A stretch of DNA of 64,000 bases from Serratia plymuthica (GCF_018336935.1 NZ_CP068771.1:3472001-3536000), one strand, 5' to 3'. Counted from the stretch's first letter, positions 9,846 to 18,354 are shown. The notes: a model not told the origin generated them from the sequence alone. Translations and numbers: made by a program.

Positions 9846-10598
9846 ATGAAAAGAGAAATTATCGTAGTGACCGGCGCATACGGCACCGATGTGGTTCAGC
9901 AACACGGCGGGCAAGCCGCTTTACTGCCGATCATCGCCGGCGCAGGCGCTGATGGCGTGGAGATCCGCCGTGAACTGTTTTCCGCCCAGGAGCTGGAAAG
10001 CCTGCCGGCGCTGGCTCAGGCGATTGAACAACAACAGCTGTTTGCCGTTTATTCCGCTCCTGAGGCGCTGTTTACCCCACAGCATACGCTGAACCCAAAC
10101 CTGCCGGCGCTGCTGGCAGAAGCCCAGGTGCTGCATGCTCGGCAGTTGAAGCTTTCCCTTGGCCACTACCAACCGGGTTTCGATTTTACCGAACTGAAAG
10201 TGGCGCTGGAGCAGCACCCGGTCAAACTGGTGGTGGAAAATGACCAGACTCCTGACTGCGGCATTCTGTCGCTGCTGAATGCCTTTTTCCATGCGGCGGA
10301 AGATAACCACCTGCCGGTCAGCATGACGTTCGATATGGCCAACTGGCACTGGGTGGGGCAAGACGCCTTCGCCGCCGCAGAACGCCTGGCGAACCACGTC
10401 AGCTATGTTCACGTTAAAGCCGCCACCCACGGCCCGCGCGGCTGGCGCGCAGTGGCGCTGGACGACACCGACGGCAGCTGGCGCGATCTGCTGGCCCGCC
10501 TGCCGCTGGACGCGCCGCGCGGCATCGAATTCCCTCTGCAGGGTGACAGCCTGGAAGCCGTTACCCGCCACTACGTTAACCTTCTGCGTGCGGAGTAA
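9846..10598 (+). CDS. kguE: KguE, sugar phosphate isomerase/epimerase-like TIM barrel
   Basis: A 250-residue protein of the xylose-isomerase-like TIM-barrel (AP endonuclease 2) family. The N-terminal VTGAYGTDV, the VVENDQT strand with a probable metal-ligand Glu, and MTFDMANWHW are visible. In pseudomonads kguE opens the 2-ketogluconate operon, but its exact reaction is unsettled. ATG 9846 has CAGGAG ten bases before it. It is the first gene after the operator and ends five bases before kguK. Confidence 0.84.
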   Translation: MKREIIVVTGAYGTDVVQQHGGQAALLPIIAGAGADGVEIRRELFSAQELESLPALAQAIEQQQLFAVYSAPEALFTPQHTLNPNLPALLAEAQVLHARQLKLSLGHYQPGFDFTELKVALEQHPVKLVVENDQTPDCGILSLLNAFFHAAEDNHLPVSMTFDMANWHWVGQDAFAAAERLANHVSYVHVKAATHGPRGWRAVALDDTDGSWRDLLARLPLDAPRGIEFPLQGDSLEAVTRHYVNLLRAE

Positions 10599-10603
10599 AC
10601 ATC

Positions 10604-11563
10604 ATGACAACGCTGACAGCGGCGCGTAATGCGCCATTGGACGTAGTTACGCTGGGTGAGGCCATGGCGATGTTCGTGGCCACGCAAACCGGCGATCTGG
10701 CTGAAGTCGAGACCTTCACCAAGCGCATCGCCGGTGCCGAGCTGAACGTGGCGATCGGCCTTGCGCGCCTGGGCCTGAACGTGGGCTGGGTCAGCCGGGT
10801 CGGCAACGACGCTTTCGGCCGTTTCGCTCTGCAACAGCTGAAAAAAGAAGGCATAAACTTCCAGCAAGTCACGATAGACGGCAACTATCCGACCGGTTTT
10901 CAGATCAAATCGAAAACCACCGATGGTACCGATCCCAGTGTGGAATACTTCCGCAAAGGCTCAGCGGCCAGCCATTTGTCGACCGCCGACTTTAACCGCG
11001 ATTACTTCGGCTCCGCACGCCATCTGCACCTGAGCGGCGTGGCTGCGGCCCTGTCCGGCCAGTCTCTGGAGCTGTGCAACCATGCCGCCCGTGAGATGCG
11101 CGCCATGGGCAAGACCATTTCATTCGATCCCAACCTGCGCCCGGTGCTGTGGTCCAGCCAACAGGTGATGATCGACCAATTGAACAAGCTGGCGTTCGCT
11201 GCCGACTGGGTGCTGCCGGGGCTCAAAGAGGGGCAAATTCTTACCGGCCAATCCACGCCGGAAGGCATCGCCGACTTCTACCTGGAACGCGGCGTGCAAG
11301 CGGTGATCATCAAAACCGGCCCGGACGGCGCCTGGTTTAAAACCGCCGCCGGCGATCGGGCCACGGTGCCGGCGATCAAAGTCAGCAACGTGGTAGATAC
11401 CGTAGGTGCGGGAGACGGCTTTGCCGTTGGGACAATCAGCGCCCTGCTGGAGGGCAAAACGCTGAAACAGGCGGTGCAACGCGGCAATAAAATCGGCTCG
11501 CTGGCGATCCAGGCCATCGGCGACAGCGAAGGGTTGCCGACCCGCGCGGCACTGGCTGAATAA
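10604..11563 (+). CDS. kguK: 2-ketogluconate kinase (PfkB family)
   Basis: Cytoplasmic ribokinase/PfkB-type sugar kinase of 319 residues. In this operon it is expected to convert 2-ketogluconate to 2-keto-6-phosphogluconate. The PfkB signature around DTVGAGDGFAVG carries the catalytic Asp and the anion hole, and the N-terminal GEAMAMF segment is typical of 2-keto-3-deoxygluconate-type kinases. The ATG lies five bases after the kguE stop, so they are co-translated. An ERIC element begins two bases after its stop codon. A KDG kinase activity is the main alternative; the neighbours favour 2-ketogluconate. Confidence 0.86.
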   Translation: MTTLTAARNAPLDVVTLGEAMAMFVATQTGDLAEVETFTKRIAGAELNVAIGLARLGLNVGWVSRVGNDAFGRFALQQLKKEGINFQQVTIDGNYPTGFQIKSKTTDGTDPSVEYFRKGSAASHLSTADFNRDYFGSARHLHLSGVAAALSGQSLELCNHAAREMRAMGKTISFDPNLRPVLWSSQQVMIDQLNKLAFAADWVLPGLKEGQILTGQSTPEGIADFYLERGVQAVIIKTGPDGAWFKTAAGDRATVPAIKVSNVVDTVGAGDGFAVGTISALLEGKTLKQAVQRGNKIGSLAIQAIGDSEGLPTRAALAE

Positions 11564-11564
11564 A

Positions 11565-11691
11565 TATACCCGTCATTCTTCAAGCTGCAGGTGTGTTGAC
11601 TGCGAGCACTCACCCGAATCACTTACGTGAGTAAGCTCATCGGGATTCACGCTCTTGTCGCCCTCCTGCAACTCGAATTATTTAGGGTCAT
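11565..11691. repeat. ERIC element (127 bp) between kguK and kguT
   Basis: Matches the enterobacterial repetitive intergenic consensus: inverted ends (ATACCCGTC...ATTTAGGGT) and the core segment GTAAGCTCATCGGGATTCAC, close to the conserved ERIC inner motif. The length is the canonical 127 bp. It lies inside the kgu operon and would form a long hairpin in the kguEKTD transcript. Confidence 0.85.
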
Positions 11692-11702
11692 AACAAACAT
11701 AA

Positions 11703-11714
11703 TCGGTTAACCGA
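11703..11714. repeat. Perfect palindrome TCGGTTAACCGA before kguT
   Basis: A 12-bp perfect inverted repeat 70 bp before the kguT start, just outside the ERIC copy. It is not the PtxS operator sequence (its centre is TTAA, not CG). It may be a separate regulatory site or chance. Confidence 0.3.
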
Positions 11715-11784
11715 CTTCTCCGCACGACGTGTACCTCTGGCCCTACAACCAGGGCGCGTTGGGAGATCACTGAGGAATCAGACC

Positions 11785-13053
11785 ATGAATAAAGCGACTC
11801 TCGCGGCTAAACGCTGGTGGTACATCATGCCCATCGTGTTTATCACCTACAGCCTGGCCTACCTCGATCGCGCTAACTTCAGCTTTGCCTCGGCCGCCGG
11901 CATCAACGACGATCTGGGCATTACCAAAGGCATGTCCTCGCTGCTGGGCGCACTGTTTTTCCTGGGCTATTTCTTCTTCCAAATTCCCGGCGCGATCTAT
12001 GCCGAACGCCGCAGCGTAAAAAAACTGATCTTCTGGTGCCTGATCCTGTGGGGCGGCTGCGCCTCGTTGACCGGCGTGGTCAGCAATATCCCGATGTTGG
12101 CCGCCATTCGCTTTATTCTCGGCGTGGTGGAAGCGGCCGTGATGCCGGCGATGCTGATTTACATCAGCAACTGGTTCACCAAATCAGAACGTTCACGCGC
12201 CAATACTTTCCTGATCCTCGGTAACCCGGTAACCGTGCTGTGGATGTCGGTGGTTTCCGGCTACCTGATCCACGCCTTCGGCTGGCGCGAGATGTTCATC
12301 ATCGAAGGTATCCCGGCGGTACTCTGGGCCTTCTGCTGGTGGGTGCTGGCGAAAGATAAGCCGGCGCAGGCCAAATGGTTGAGCGAAGACGAAAAATCGG
12401 CGCTGCAGAAGCAGCTTGATGAGGAACAAAAAGGCATCAAGGCGGTGCGCAACTACGGCGAAGCCTTCCGCTCACGCAACGTGATCCTGCTGTGCGTGCA
12501 GTATTTCGCCTGGAGCATCGGCGTGTACGGCTTCGTACTCTGGTTGCCGTCCATTTTGCGCAGCGGCATGCAAATGGGCATGGTGGAAGCCGGCTGGCTG
12601 TCGGCGGTACCTTACCTGGCGGCGACTATCTCCATGATTCTGGTGTCCTGGGCTTCGGACAAAATGCAGAACCGTAAGCTGTTCGTCTGGCCGCTGCTGC
12701 TGATCGGCGCGCTGGCGTTCTTCGGCTCCTATGCCATCGGCACCAACCATTTCTGGGTTTCCTACGGTCTGCTGGTGATCGCCGGCGCGGCAATGTACGC
12801 CCCGTACGGCCCCTTCTTCGCCATCATTCCGGAAATGCTGCCGAAAAACGTCGCCGGTGGCGCAATGGCGCTGATCAACAGCATGGGGGCGCTGGGTTCT
12901 TTCTTCGGCTCCTGGTTCGTCGGCTACCTGAACGGCGCGACAGGCAACCCGGCAGCTTCCTATATGTTTATGGCGATTGCGCTGGTCGTGGCGGTGGTGG
13001 TGACACTGATCGTCAAACCCGCCCGCAACGAGGTTCATCCACAAGTAGCCTGA
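11785..13053 (+). CDS. kguT: 2-ketogluconate MFS transporter
   Basis: Inner-membrane major facilitator of 422 residues with about 12 hydrophobic segments. It has the ACS-family N-terminal signature SLAYLDRANFSFA and a central charged cytoplasmic loop around residues 190-225. Position between kguK and kguD/ghrB, exactly as in Pseudomonas kguEKTD, indicates import of 2-ketogluconate. The start ATG at 11785 has a weak site (GAGGAATCAG) ahead. It is separated from kguK by 221 bp holding an ERIC element, unlike the tight kguE-kguK spacing, so a secondary promoter is possible. Confidence 0.85.
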   Translation: MNKATLAAKRWWYIMPIVFITYSLAYLDRANFSFASAAGINDDLGITKGMSSLLGALFFLGYFFFQIPGAIYAERRSVKKLIFWCLILWGGCASLTGVVSNIPMLAAIRFILGVVEAAVMPAMLIYISNWFTKSERSRANTFLILGNPVTVLWMSVVSGYLIHAFGWREMFIIEGIPAVLWAFCWWVLAKDKPAQAKWLSEDEKSALQKQLDEEQKGIKAVRNYGEAFRSRNVILLCVQYFAWSIGVYGFVLWLPSILRSGMQMGMVEAGWLSAVPYLAATISMILVSWASDKMQNRKLFVWPLLLIGALAFFGSYAIGTNHFWVSYGLLVIAGAAMYAPYGPFFAIIPEMLPKNVAGGAMALINSMGALGSFFGSWFVGYLNGATGNPAASYMFMAIALVVAVVVTLIVKPARNEVHPQVA

Positions 13054-13081
13054 TCTCGTTATACTTTATTTTTCGTTGAAC

Positions 13082-13140
13082 ATACCCGATGGGTTTCGGG
13101 TTGTAGCCAACAACGCTACAGCCTGAAAGACAAAGGGTAT
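13082..13140. repeat. Short ERIC-like element (about 58 bp, ends only)
   Basis: The outer ends are imperfect inverted repeats: ATACCCGATGGGTTTCGGG on the left pairs with the complement of CCTGAAAGACAAAGGGTAT on the right. The ATACCC/GGGTAT tips and intergenic position match the full ERIC copies in this window, but the central core is missing. It fills most of the kguT-ghrB gap and ends 14 bp before the ghrB start. Confidence 0.6.
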
Positions 13141-13154
13141 TGCTGGAGTTCGTG

Positions 13155-14132
13155 ATGAAGCCTTCTATCGTATTGTACAAAAGCATTCCCACCGAGCTGC
13201 GTGAACGGCTGGAACAGCACTTCACCGTGCACGCCTTCGATGGCCTGTCGCCGGATAACCGCGACGAGCTGAAACAGGCGCTCGCTCAGGCGGAAGGGAT
13301 CATCGGTTCCGGCGGCAAGATTGATGAAGCTTTCCTGCAGCAGGCGCCCAAGCTGCGCGCCGCCTCGACCATTTCCGTCGGTTACGACAATTTCGACGTC
13401 GACGCGCTTAACGCCCATAACGTGGTGCTGATGCATACCCCGACCGTGCTGACCGAAACCGTCGCCGATACCATCATGAGCCTGGTGCTGGCGACGGCGC
13501 GCCGCGTGGTGGAAGTGGCCGAGCGGGTAAAAGCCGGTGAATGGCAGGGCAGCATCGGGCCGGACTGGTTTGGCGTCGACGTGCACCATAAAACCCTCGG
13601 CATCCTCGGCATGGGTCGCATCGGTCTGGCACTGGCGCAGCGCGCGCATTTCGGCTTCGGTATGCCGATACTGTACAACGCCCGCCGCACCCACGAAGAG
13701 GCCGAGACGCGTTTTAACGCCCGCCGCTGCGATCTGGACACCCTGTTGGCCGAGTCCGATTTCATCTGCATCACGCTGCCGCTGACCGAAGAAACCTTCC
13801 ATATGATCAGCCGCGACCAACTGGCGAAGATGAAAAAGAGCGGCATTTTGATCAACGCCGGCCGTGGCCCGGTGGTGGATGAAGCCGCGCTGATCGACGC
13901 GTTGCAGAACGGGACGATCCACGCCGCCGGGCTGGACGTCTTCGAGAAAGAGCCGCTGCCGGTCTCTTCGCCGTTGCTGACGCTGCCGAACGTGGTGGCG
14001 CTGCCGCATATCGGCTCCGCCACTCATGAAACCCGCTATGGCATGGCCGAATGCGCGGTGGATAACCTGATTGCCGCCCTGACCGGCACGGTCAAGGAAA
14101 ACTGCGTCAATCCGCAGTTGCTGAAGAAGTAA
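13155..14132 (+). CDS. ghrB: 2-ketogluconate / glyoxylate-hydroxypyruvate reductase (KguD/GhrB)
   Basis: NAD(P)H-dependent D-2-hydroxyacid dehydrogenase of 325 residues. The Rossmann motif [17 protein letters not shown] lies near residue 150. The catalytic residues of the family appear as Arg in [11 protein letters not shown], Glu in FEKEPLP and His in [13 protein letters not shown]. coli GhrB (TkrA) reduces 2-ketogluconate, glyoxylate and hydroxypyruvate. Here, as the last gene of the kgu locus, it should reduce the (phospho)ketogluconate to (6-phospho)gluconate. ATG 13155 has GGAG seven bases upstream. Confidence 0.9.
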   Translation: MKPSIVLYKSIPTELRERLEQHFTVHAFDGLSPDNRDELKQALAQAEGIIGSGGKIDEAFLQQAPKLRAASTISVGYDNFDVDALNAHNVVLMHTPTVLTETVADTIMSLVLATARRVVEVAERVKAGEWQGSIGPDWFGVDVHHKTLGILGMGRIGLALAQRAHFGFGMPILYNARRTHEEAETRFNARRCDLDTLLAESDFICITLPLTEETFHMISRDQLAKMKKSGILINAGRGPVVDEAALIDALQNGTIHAAGLDVFEKEPLPVSSPLLTLPNVVALPHIGSATHETRYGMAECAVDNLIAALTGTVKENCVNPQLLKK

Positions 14133-14136
14133 CTTT

Positions 14137-14172
14137 CATGGATGCCAGTGGGCTAAAAAACTGGCATCCATG
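14137..14172. terminator. Perfect 13-bp inverted repeat between ghrB and the toxin gene
   Basis: CATGGATGCCAGT and its exact complement flank a 10-base loop containing AAAAA. It lies five bases after the ghrB stop and just beyond the 3' end of the convergent toxin gene, so it probably terminates both transcripts, though neither side has a strong T tract. Confidence 0.6.
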
Positions 14173-14177
14173 CAAAA

Positions 14178-14465
14178 TTACCAGCATTTTTTCGGTGGAC
14201 GCCTATGCATATGGAAAATCCTAAGGATATGTATTTCATTGTTTTTGATTCTGTATGGAATCAGATACGGGAAAGTTTTCATCACTATTTCCCGCGTGCC
14301 CATCACCCTGCCGGCTCTGCCCAAGGCCGGGTTGGAAACCAATAAACTCACTAAACGAAAGACCTCCCTGGCAAACTCAGTCGCAACCTGAGGACTCTCT
14401 TGATAAAACCAATCATATTCGTCATCAAAATTGCTTGCGGCTTTCCTTAGCCATTTAATTTTCAT
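14178..14465 (-). CDS. RelE/ParE-family toxin
   Basis: A 95-residue basic protein with the ParE/RelE look: the N-terminal helix WLRKAASNFDDEYDWFYQES, the middle NPALGRAGRV and the strand-rich C-terminus with YLIPYRI and ILRIFHMHR. Such toxins act on ribosome-bound mRNA or gyrase; which applies cannot be read from sequence. ATG 14465 is preferred to a TTG at 14474. The start overlaps the antitoxin stop by 11 bases, the usual coupled arrangement with the antitoxin first. The pair is more AT-rich than its neighbours, suggesting acquisition. Confidence 0.85.
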   Translation of the reverse strand: MKIKWLRKAASNFDDEYDWFYQESPQVATEFAREVFRLVSLLVSNPALGRAGRVMGTREIVMKTFPYLIPYRIKNNEIHILRIFHMHRRPPKKCW

Positions 14466-14703
14466 CGTTAACAATCACTCCCATCTTCTTGAAACGGGCT
14501 TCCATTTCATCATCAGAAGCAAAATCCCCTTGATCCGCCTCAATCATCGCCTGTTGAGTTTCAGCAATTTGCCAGGCTTCGCGGTTGATAAAATCCCGAA
14601 TGGCTTGCCCAGCCAGAAACGATTTTGTTCTGCCGGTCGCTTTGGCCAAAGCTTCAAGCTGCTCACTGAGATCTTCCGATAATCGAACAGACATCACGCT
14701 CAT
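14455..14703 (-). CDS. Ribbon-helix-helix (CopG/RHH-type) antitoxin
   Basis: An 82-residue protein. The N-terminal MSVRLSEDLSEQLEALAKAT strand plus helices form a ribbon-helix-helix DNA-binding domain. The acidic tail (EADQGDFASDDEMEARF) would wrap the toxin. It starts at ATG 14703 with a good site, AGGTGATCT, immediately upstream. A perfect 18-bp palindrome lies 15 bp upstream of the start, as expected for autorepression. It is the first gene of the toxin-antitoxin operon. Confidence 0.87.
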   Translation of the reverse strand: MSVMSVRLSEDLSEQLEALAKATGRTKSFLAGQAIRDFINREAWQIAETQQAMIEADQGDFASDDEMEARFKKMGVIVNDEN

Positions 14704-14717
14704 AGATCACCTCATAC

Positions 14718-14735
14718 TACAATGTATACATTGTA
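14718..14735. promoter_or_regulatory. 18-bp perfect palindrome, likely antitoxin operator
   Basis: TACAATGTATACATTGTA is exactly self-complementary and lies 15 bp upstream of the antitoxin ATG in an AT-rich promoter region. RHH antitoxins typically bind such a palindrome to repress their own operon. Binding is inferred. Confidence 0.72.
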
Positions 14736-14784
14736 ATATAGATTAGAAAAACACCGGGTAACAGCGTTGGTTCTCCCCCTTCCT

Positions 14785-14817
14785 TCTCCTCCCTGAAAAT
14801 ACGCCATCGGGATGAGG
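14785..14817. promoter_or_regulatory. MalT boxes upstream of malS
   Basis: GGGATGAGG at 14809-14817 contains the MalT core GGA(T/G)GA on the plus strand. TCTCCTCCC at 14785-14793 is GGGAGGAGA on the other strand, a second core in the opposite orientation. They lie 75-107 bp before malS. E. coli malS is MalT-controlled, so maltose induction is inferred. Confidence 0.6.
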
Positions 14818-14891
14818 CTATTTTTTCTTCATTTGTCACACTGAGCATTACCCCAGAATAAAAACGCTTCCTGCCACGCGTAAGGAGAGCC

Positions 14892-16958
14892 ATGAAACGC
14901 CTGACCCTACCTCTGCTGATGCTGCTGTCACCGGCCGCACTGGCAAACTGGACGCTGCAAAGCTTCCCGACCTTTGACGAATCGACCGCCGGGCTGTTCA
15001 CCAGCCACGCCACGCTGCCCAAGGGCGAACTGCCGCTGAAAATTTATCAGGATCGGCAATGCTGGCAGCCGACCGCGGCGGCAAAGCTGAATCAAACCCT
15101 GTCGCTGCAACCTTGCGGCGATGCCCCACCGGTCAATTGGCGGCTGTTCCGCGACGGTGAATACCAGGTGCGCGTCGATACCCGCAGCGGCACGCCAACG
15201 CTGCAGCTCAGCCTGAAAACGGCCCCACAGGCCGCCGCCGCGGCGGTATCCCGCACCTGCCAGCGCTGGGACGGCCAACCCGTCACCCTTGACGTAGCGA
15301 CGACCTTCGCCGAAGGCGAAAGGGTACGCGATTTCTATTCCGGCCAAACGGCCAAGGTCAGCCAGGGCAAAGTGACCCTTCAGCCTGCCGCAGGCAGCGG
15401 CGGAATGCTGCTGCTGGAATCCGCCGGCACGGAAAAACCGGCACCGTTCAACTGGCACAACGCCACGGTCTATTTCGCCCTGACCGATCGCTTTGAAAAC
15501 GGCAACCCGGCCAACGATCACAGCTACGGCCGCCGCAGCGACGGCATGCAGGAGATTGGCACCTTCCACGGCGGCGATCTCGCCGGGCTGACGCAAAAGC
15601 TGGATTACCTGCAACAGCTTGGCGTCAACGCACTGTGGATCAGCTCGCCGCTCGAACAGATCCACGGTTGGGTCGGCGGCGGCACCAAAGGCGATTTCCC
15701 GCACTACGCATATCACGGCTACTACGCACTGGACTGGACCCGGCTCGACGCCAACATGGGCACCGAGCAAGACCTGCACAAGCTGGTCGAACAGGCACAC
15801 CAGCGCGGCATCCGCATTCTGTTCGACGTGGTGGTAAACCATGTCGGCTACGCCACCCTGGCCGATATGCAGACCTTCCAATTCGGCTCGCTCTACCTGA
15901 AGGGCGCGGAGATCGAAAAAACGCTGGGTAAAAACTGGGGGGACTGGCGGCCCGGTCCGGGCCAAAACTGGCACAGCTTCAACGATTACATTAATTTCAG
16001 CGACAAGGCGGGCTGGAGCCCATGGTGGGGGAAAAACTGGATCCGCACCGATATCGGCGACTATGACTCGCCGGGTTATAACGACCTCACCATGTCACTG
16101 GCCTTCCTCCCGGACATCAAAACTGAAGCGCCCGGCGCCAGTGGGCTGCCGCTGTTTTATCGCCATAAACCCGACACCGCCGCGCACGACATTCCCGGTG
16201 CCACGACCCGCGACTATCTCACCACCTGGCTCAGCCAATGGGTGCGCGATTACGGCATCGATGGCTTCCGCGTCGATACCGCCAAGCACGTGGAGAAGCC
16301 CACGCTGGCGCTGCTGAAACAACGTGCCACGGCGGCGCTGGCGCAATGGAAAGCCGCCAATCCGCAACAGGCGCTGGATGACGCCCCATTCTGGATGACC
16401 GGCGAAGCCTGGGGCCATGGCGTGATGAAAAGCGACTATTACCAGAACGGCTTTGACGCGATGATCAATTTCGATTTTCAGGATCAGGCGTCGCAGGCGT
16501 TGAGCTGTTTCTCCAGTATCGATGCCACTTACCAACAAATGGCCGACAAGCTGCAGGATTTCAACGTACTGAGCTACCTCTCCTCGCACGATACCCGGCT
16601 GTTCTTCGCCAGCGACGCCAAGGGTTCGCTGCCATTGCAGCAGCGTGCGGCAGATTTGCTGCTGCTGGCCCCAGGGGCGGTGCAAATTTACTACGGTGAT
16701 GAAAGCGGTCGTCAGCTCGGCCCGACCGGTTCGGATCCGCTGCAGGGCACGCGTTCCGATATGAACTGGCGTGAACTGCAAGGCGCCAAGGCGCCGCTGC
16801 TGGCGCATTGGCAGCGGCTTGGGCAGTTCCGCGCCCGCCATCCTGCGATCGGCGCTGGCACGCAGCAGTCGCAGCAAACCGCAAGCTACTATGCCTTCAG
16901 CCGCCGGCTTGGCGACGACAAGGTGATGGTGGTGTGGGTCGGCGATCGGTCACATTAA
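14892..16958 (+). CDS. malS: Periplasmic alpha-amylase
   Basis: Secreted glycoside hydrolase family 13 enzyme of 688 residues that cuts maltodextrins in the periplasm. An 18-residue signal peptide ends at ALA before NWTLQ. The N-terminal non-catalytic part spans about residues 19-190. The (beta/alpha)8 domain shows DVVVNHVG, the nucleophile region DGFRVDTAKH, the acid/base Glu in TGEAWGHG and the transition-state Asp in LSSHDTRL. The E. coli protein has 676 residues. ATG 14892 has AAGGAGAG nine bases upstream. avtA follows, as in E. coli, and MalT boxes precede it. Confidence 0.95.
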   Translation: MKRLTLPLLMLLSPAALANWTLQSFPTFDESTAGLFTSHATLPKGELPLKIYQDRQCWQPTAAAKLNQTLSLQPCGDAPPVNWRLFRDGEYQVRVDTRSGTPTLQLSLKTAPQAAAAAVSRTCQRWDGQPVTLDVATTFAEGERVRDFYSGQTAKVSQGKVTLQPAAGSGGMLLLESAGTEKPAPFNWHNATVYFALTDRFENGNPANDHSYGRRSDGMQEIGTFHGGDLAGLTQKLDYLQQLGVNALWISSPLEQIHGWVGGGTKGDFPHYAYHGYYALDWTRLDANMGTEQDLHKLVEQAHQRGIRILFDVVVNHVGYATLADMQTFQFGSLYLKGAEIEKTLGKNWGDWRPGPGQNWHSFNDYINFSDKAGWSPWWGKNWIRTDIGDYDSPGYNDLTMSLAFLPDIKTEAPGASGLPLFYRHKPDTAAHDIPGATTRDYLTTWLSQWVRDYGIDGFRVDTAKHVEKPTLALLKQRATAALAQWKAANPQQALDDAPFWMTGEAWGHGVMKSDYYQNGFDAMINFDFQDQASQALSCFSSIDATYQQMADKLQDFNVLSYLSSHDTRLFFASDAKGSLPLQQRAADLLLLAPGAVQIYYGDESGRQLGPTGSDPLQGTRSDMNWRELQGAKAPLLAHWQRLGQFRARHPAIGAGTQQSQQTASYYAFSRRLGDDKVMVVWVGDRSH

Positions 16959-16976
16959 TTCAGTACAATCTGCTGG

Positions 16977-17017
16977 AAAACAACCGCCGGGTGGCGTTTA
17001 TTCCCGGTGGTTGTTTT
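16977..17017 (+). terminator. malS terminator hairpin
   Basis: A 15-bp stem (AAAACAACCGCCGGG with CCCGGTGGTTGTTTT, one G-T wobble) with an 11-base loop ends in TTTT, 18 bases after the malS stop. It separates malS from avtA. Confidence 0.75.
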
Positions 17018-17092
17018 ATGTACCGCATTGCGCCGAGAATTATCTGGCGGTATGGTGGGCGATTACCTGCTAAAAACAATACTGCTGCACCT

Positions 17093-18346
17093 ATGACTTT
17101 TTCACTTTTCGGCGACAAATTTACCCGTTACGCGGGCATTACCCGTTTAATGGATGACCTGAACGAAGGCCTGCGCACGCCCGGCGCCATCATGCTCGGC
17201 GGCGGCAATCCGGCGCAAATTCCAGAGATGGAAAGCTACTTCAAACAGCTGTGTCAGGACATGCTCGACCAGGGCAAACTGACCGAGGCGCTATGTAACT
17301 ACGATGGCCCGCAGGGCAAAGACGCCCTGCTGAAAGCGTTGGCCACTTTGCTGCGCGACGAGCTGGGCTGGCAGATTTCACCACAGAATATTGCACTGAC
17401 AAACGGCAGCCAGAGCGCGTTTTTCTACTTGTTTAACCTGTTTGCCGGGCGTTATGCCGACGGCAGCCGCCGCCGCGTGCTGTTCCCGCTGGCGCCGGAA
17501 TATATCGGCTATGCCGACGCCGGGTTGGACGAGGGCCTGTTCGTTTCGGCCAAGCCCAATATCGAGCTGCTGCCGGAAGGCCAGTTCAAATATCACGTTG
17601 ATTTCGAACACCTACATATTGGCGACGACATCGGCATGATCTGCGTGTCGCGCCCGACCAACCCAACCGGTAACGTGATCACCGACGAAGAGCTGATGAA
17701 GCTCGATCTGCTGGCGCAACAGCGCAATATTCCACTGGTGATCGATAACGCTTACGGCGTGCCGTTCCCCGGAATTATCTTCAGCGAAGCGACGCCGCTG
17801 TGGAACCCGAACATCATCCTGTGCATGAGCTTGTCCAAGCTCGGGCTGCCCGGCTCACGCTGCGGCATCGTGATCGCCGATGAGAAAGTCATCAGCGCCC
17901 TGACCAACATGAACGGCATCATCAGCCTGTCACCGGGCAGCATGGGGCCGGCGATGGCAGCGGAAATGATCGAACGCGGCGATCTGCTGCGCCTGTCGAA
18001 CGAGGTGATCCGCCCGTTCTACAAACAGCGCGTTGAACACACCATCGAGATAATCCGCCGCTATCTGTCGCCAGAGCGTTGCCTGATCCACAAACCGGAA
18101 GGGGCGATTTTCCTTTGGTTGTGGTTCAAGGATCTGCCAATCACCACCGAGCTGCTGTATCAGCGCCTGAAAAAACGCGGCGTGCTGATGGTGCCGGGCC
18201 ACTACTTCTTCCCGGGATTGGAGCATGAATGGCCGCATACTCACCAGTGCATGCGGATGAACTACGTGCCGGATCCGGAGAAAATCGAGCGCGGCGTAGC
18301 GATTTTGGCGGAAGAGATCGAACGCGCGCATCAGGAAGCGAGCTAA
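17093..18346 (+). CDS. avtA: Valine-pyruvate aminotransferase (transaminase C)
   Basis: PLP-dependent class I/II aminotransferase of 417 residues. It exchanges amino groups between valine, pyruvate, alanine and 2-ketoisovalerate in alanine/valine metabolism. The N-terminus MTFSLFGDKFTRYAGITRLM matches E. coli AvtA almost exactly, which fixes ATG 17093 even though the Shine-Dalgarno site is poor. The PLP lysine is in SLSKLGLPGSRCG, preceded by SRPTNPTGNV and VIDNAYGVPFPG. The longer frame upstream (to 16808) runs through malS and is not real. Confidence 0.96.
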   Translation: MTFSLFGDKFTRYAGITRLMDDLNEGLRTPGAIMLGGGNPAQIPEMESYFKQLCQDMLDQGKLTEALCNYDGPQGKDALLKALATLLRDELGWQISPQNIALTNGSQSAFFYLFNLFAGRYADGSRRRVLFPLAPEYIGYADAGLDEGLFVSAKPNIELLPEGQFKYHVDFEHLHIGDDIGMICVSRPTNPTGNVITDEELMKLDLLAQQRNIPLVIDNAYGVPFPGIIFSEATPLWNPNIILCMSLSKLGLPGSRCGIVIADEKVISALTNMNGIISLSPGSMGPAMAAEMIERGDLLRLSNEVIRPFYKQRVEHTIEIIRRYLSPERCLIHKPEGAIFLWLWFKDLPITTELLYQRLKKRGVLMVPGHYFFPGLEHEWPHTHQCMRMNYVPDPEKIERGVAILAEEIERAHQEAS

Positions 18347-18354
18347 CGCCTGAG

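Noticed and set aside
11703..11714. TCGGTTAACCGA as a second PtxS operator before kguT
   Set aside because: A perfect palindrome, but the centre is TTAA and the half-sites do not match the PtxS consensus; kept only as a repeat.
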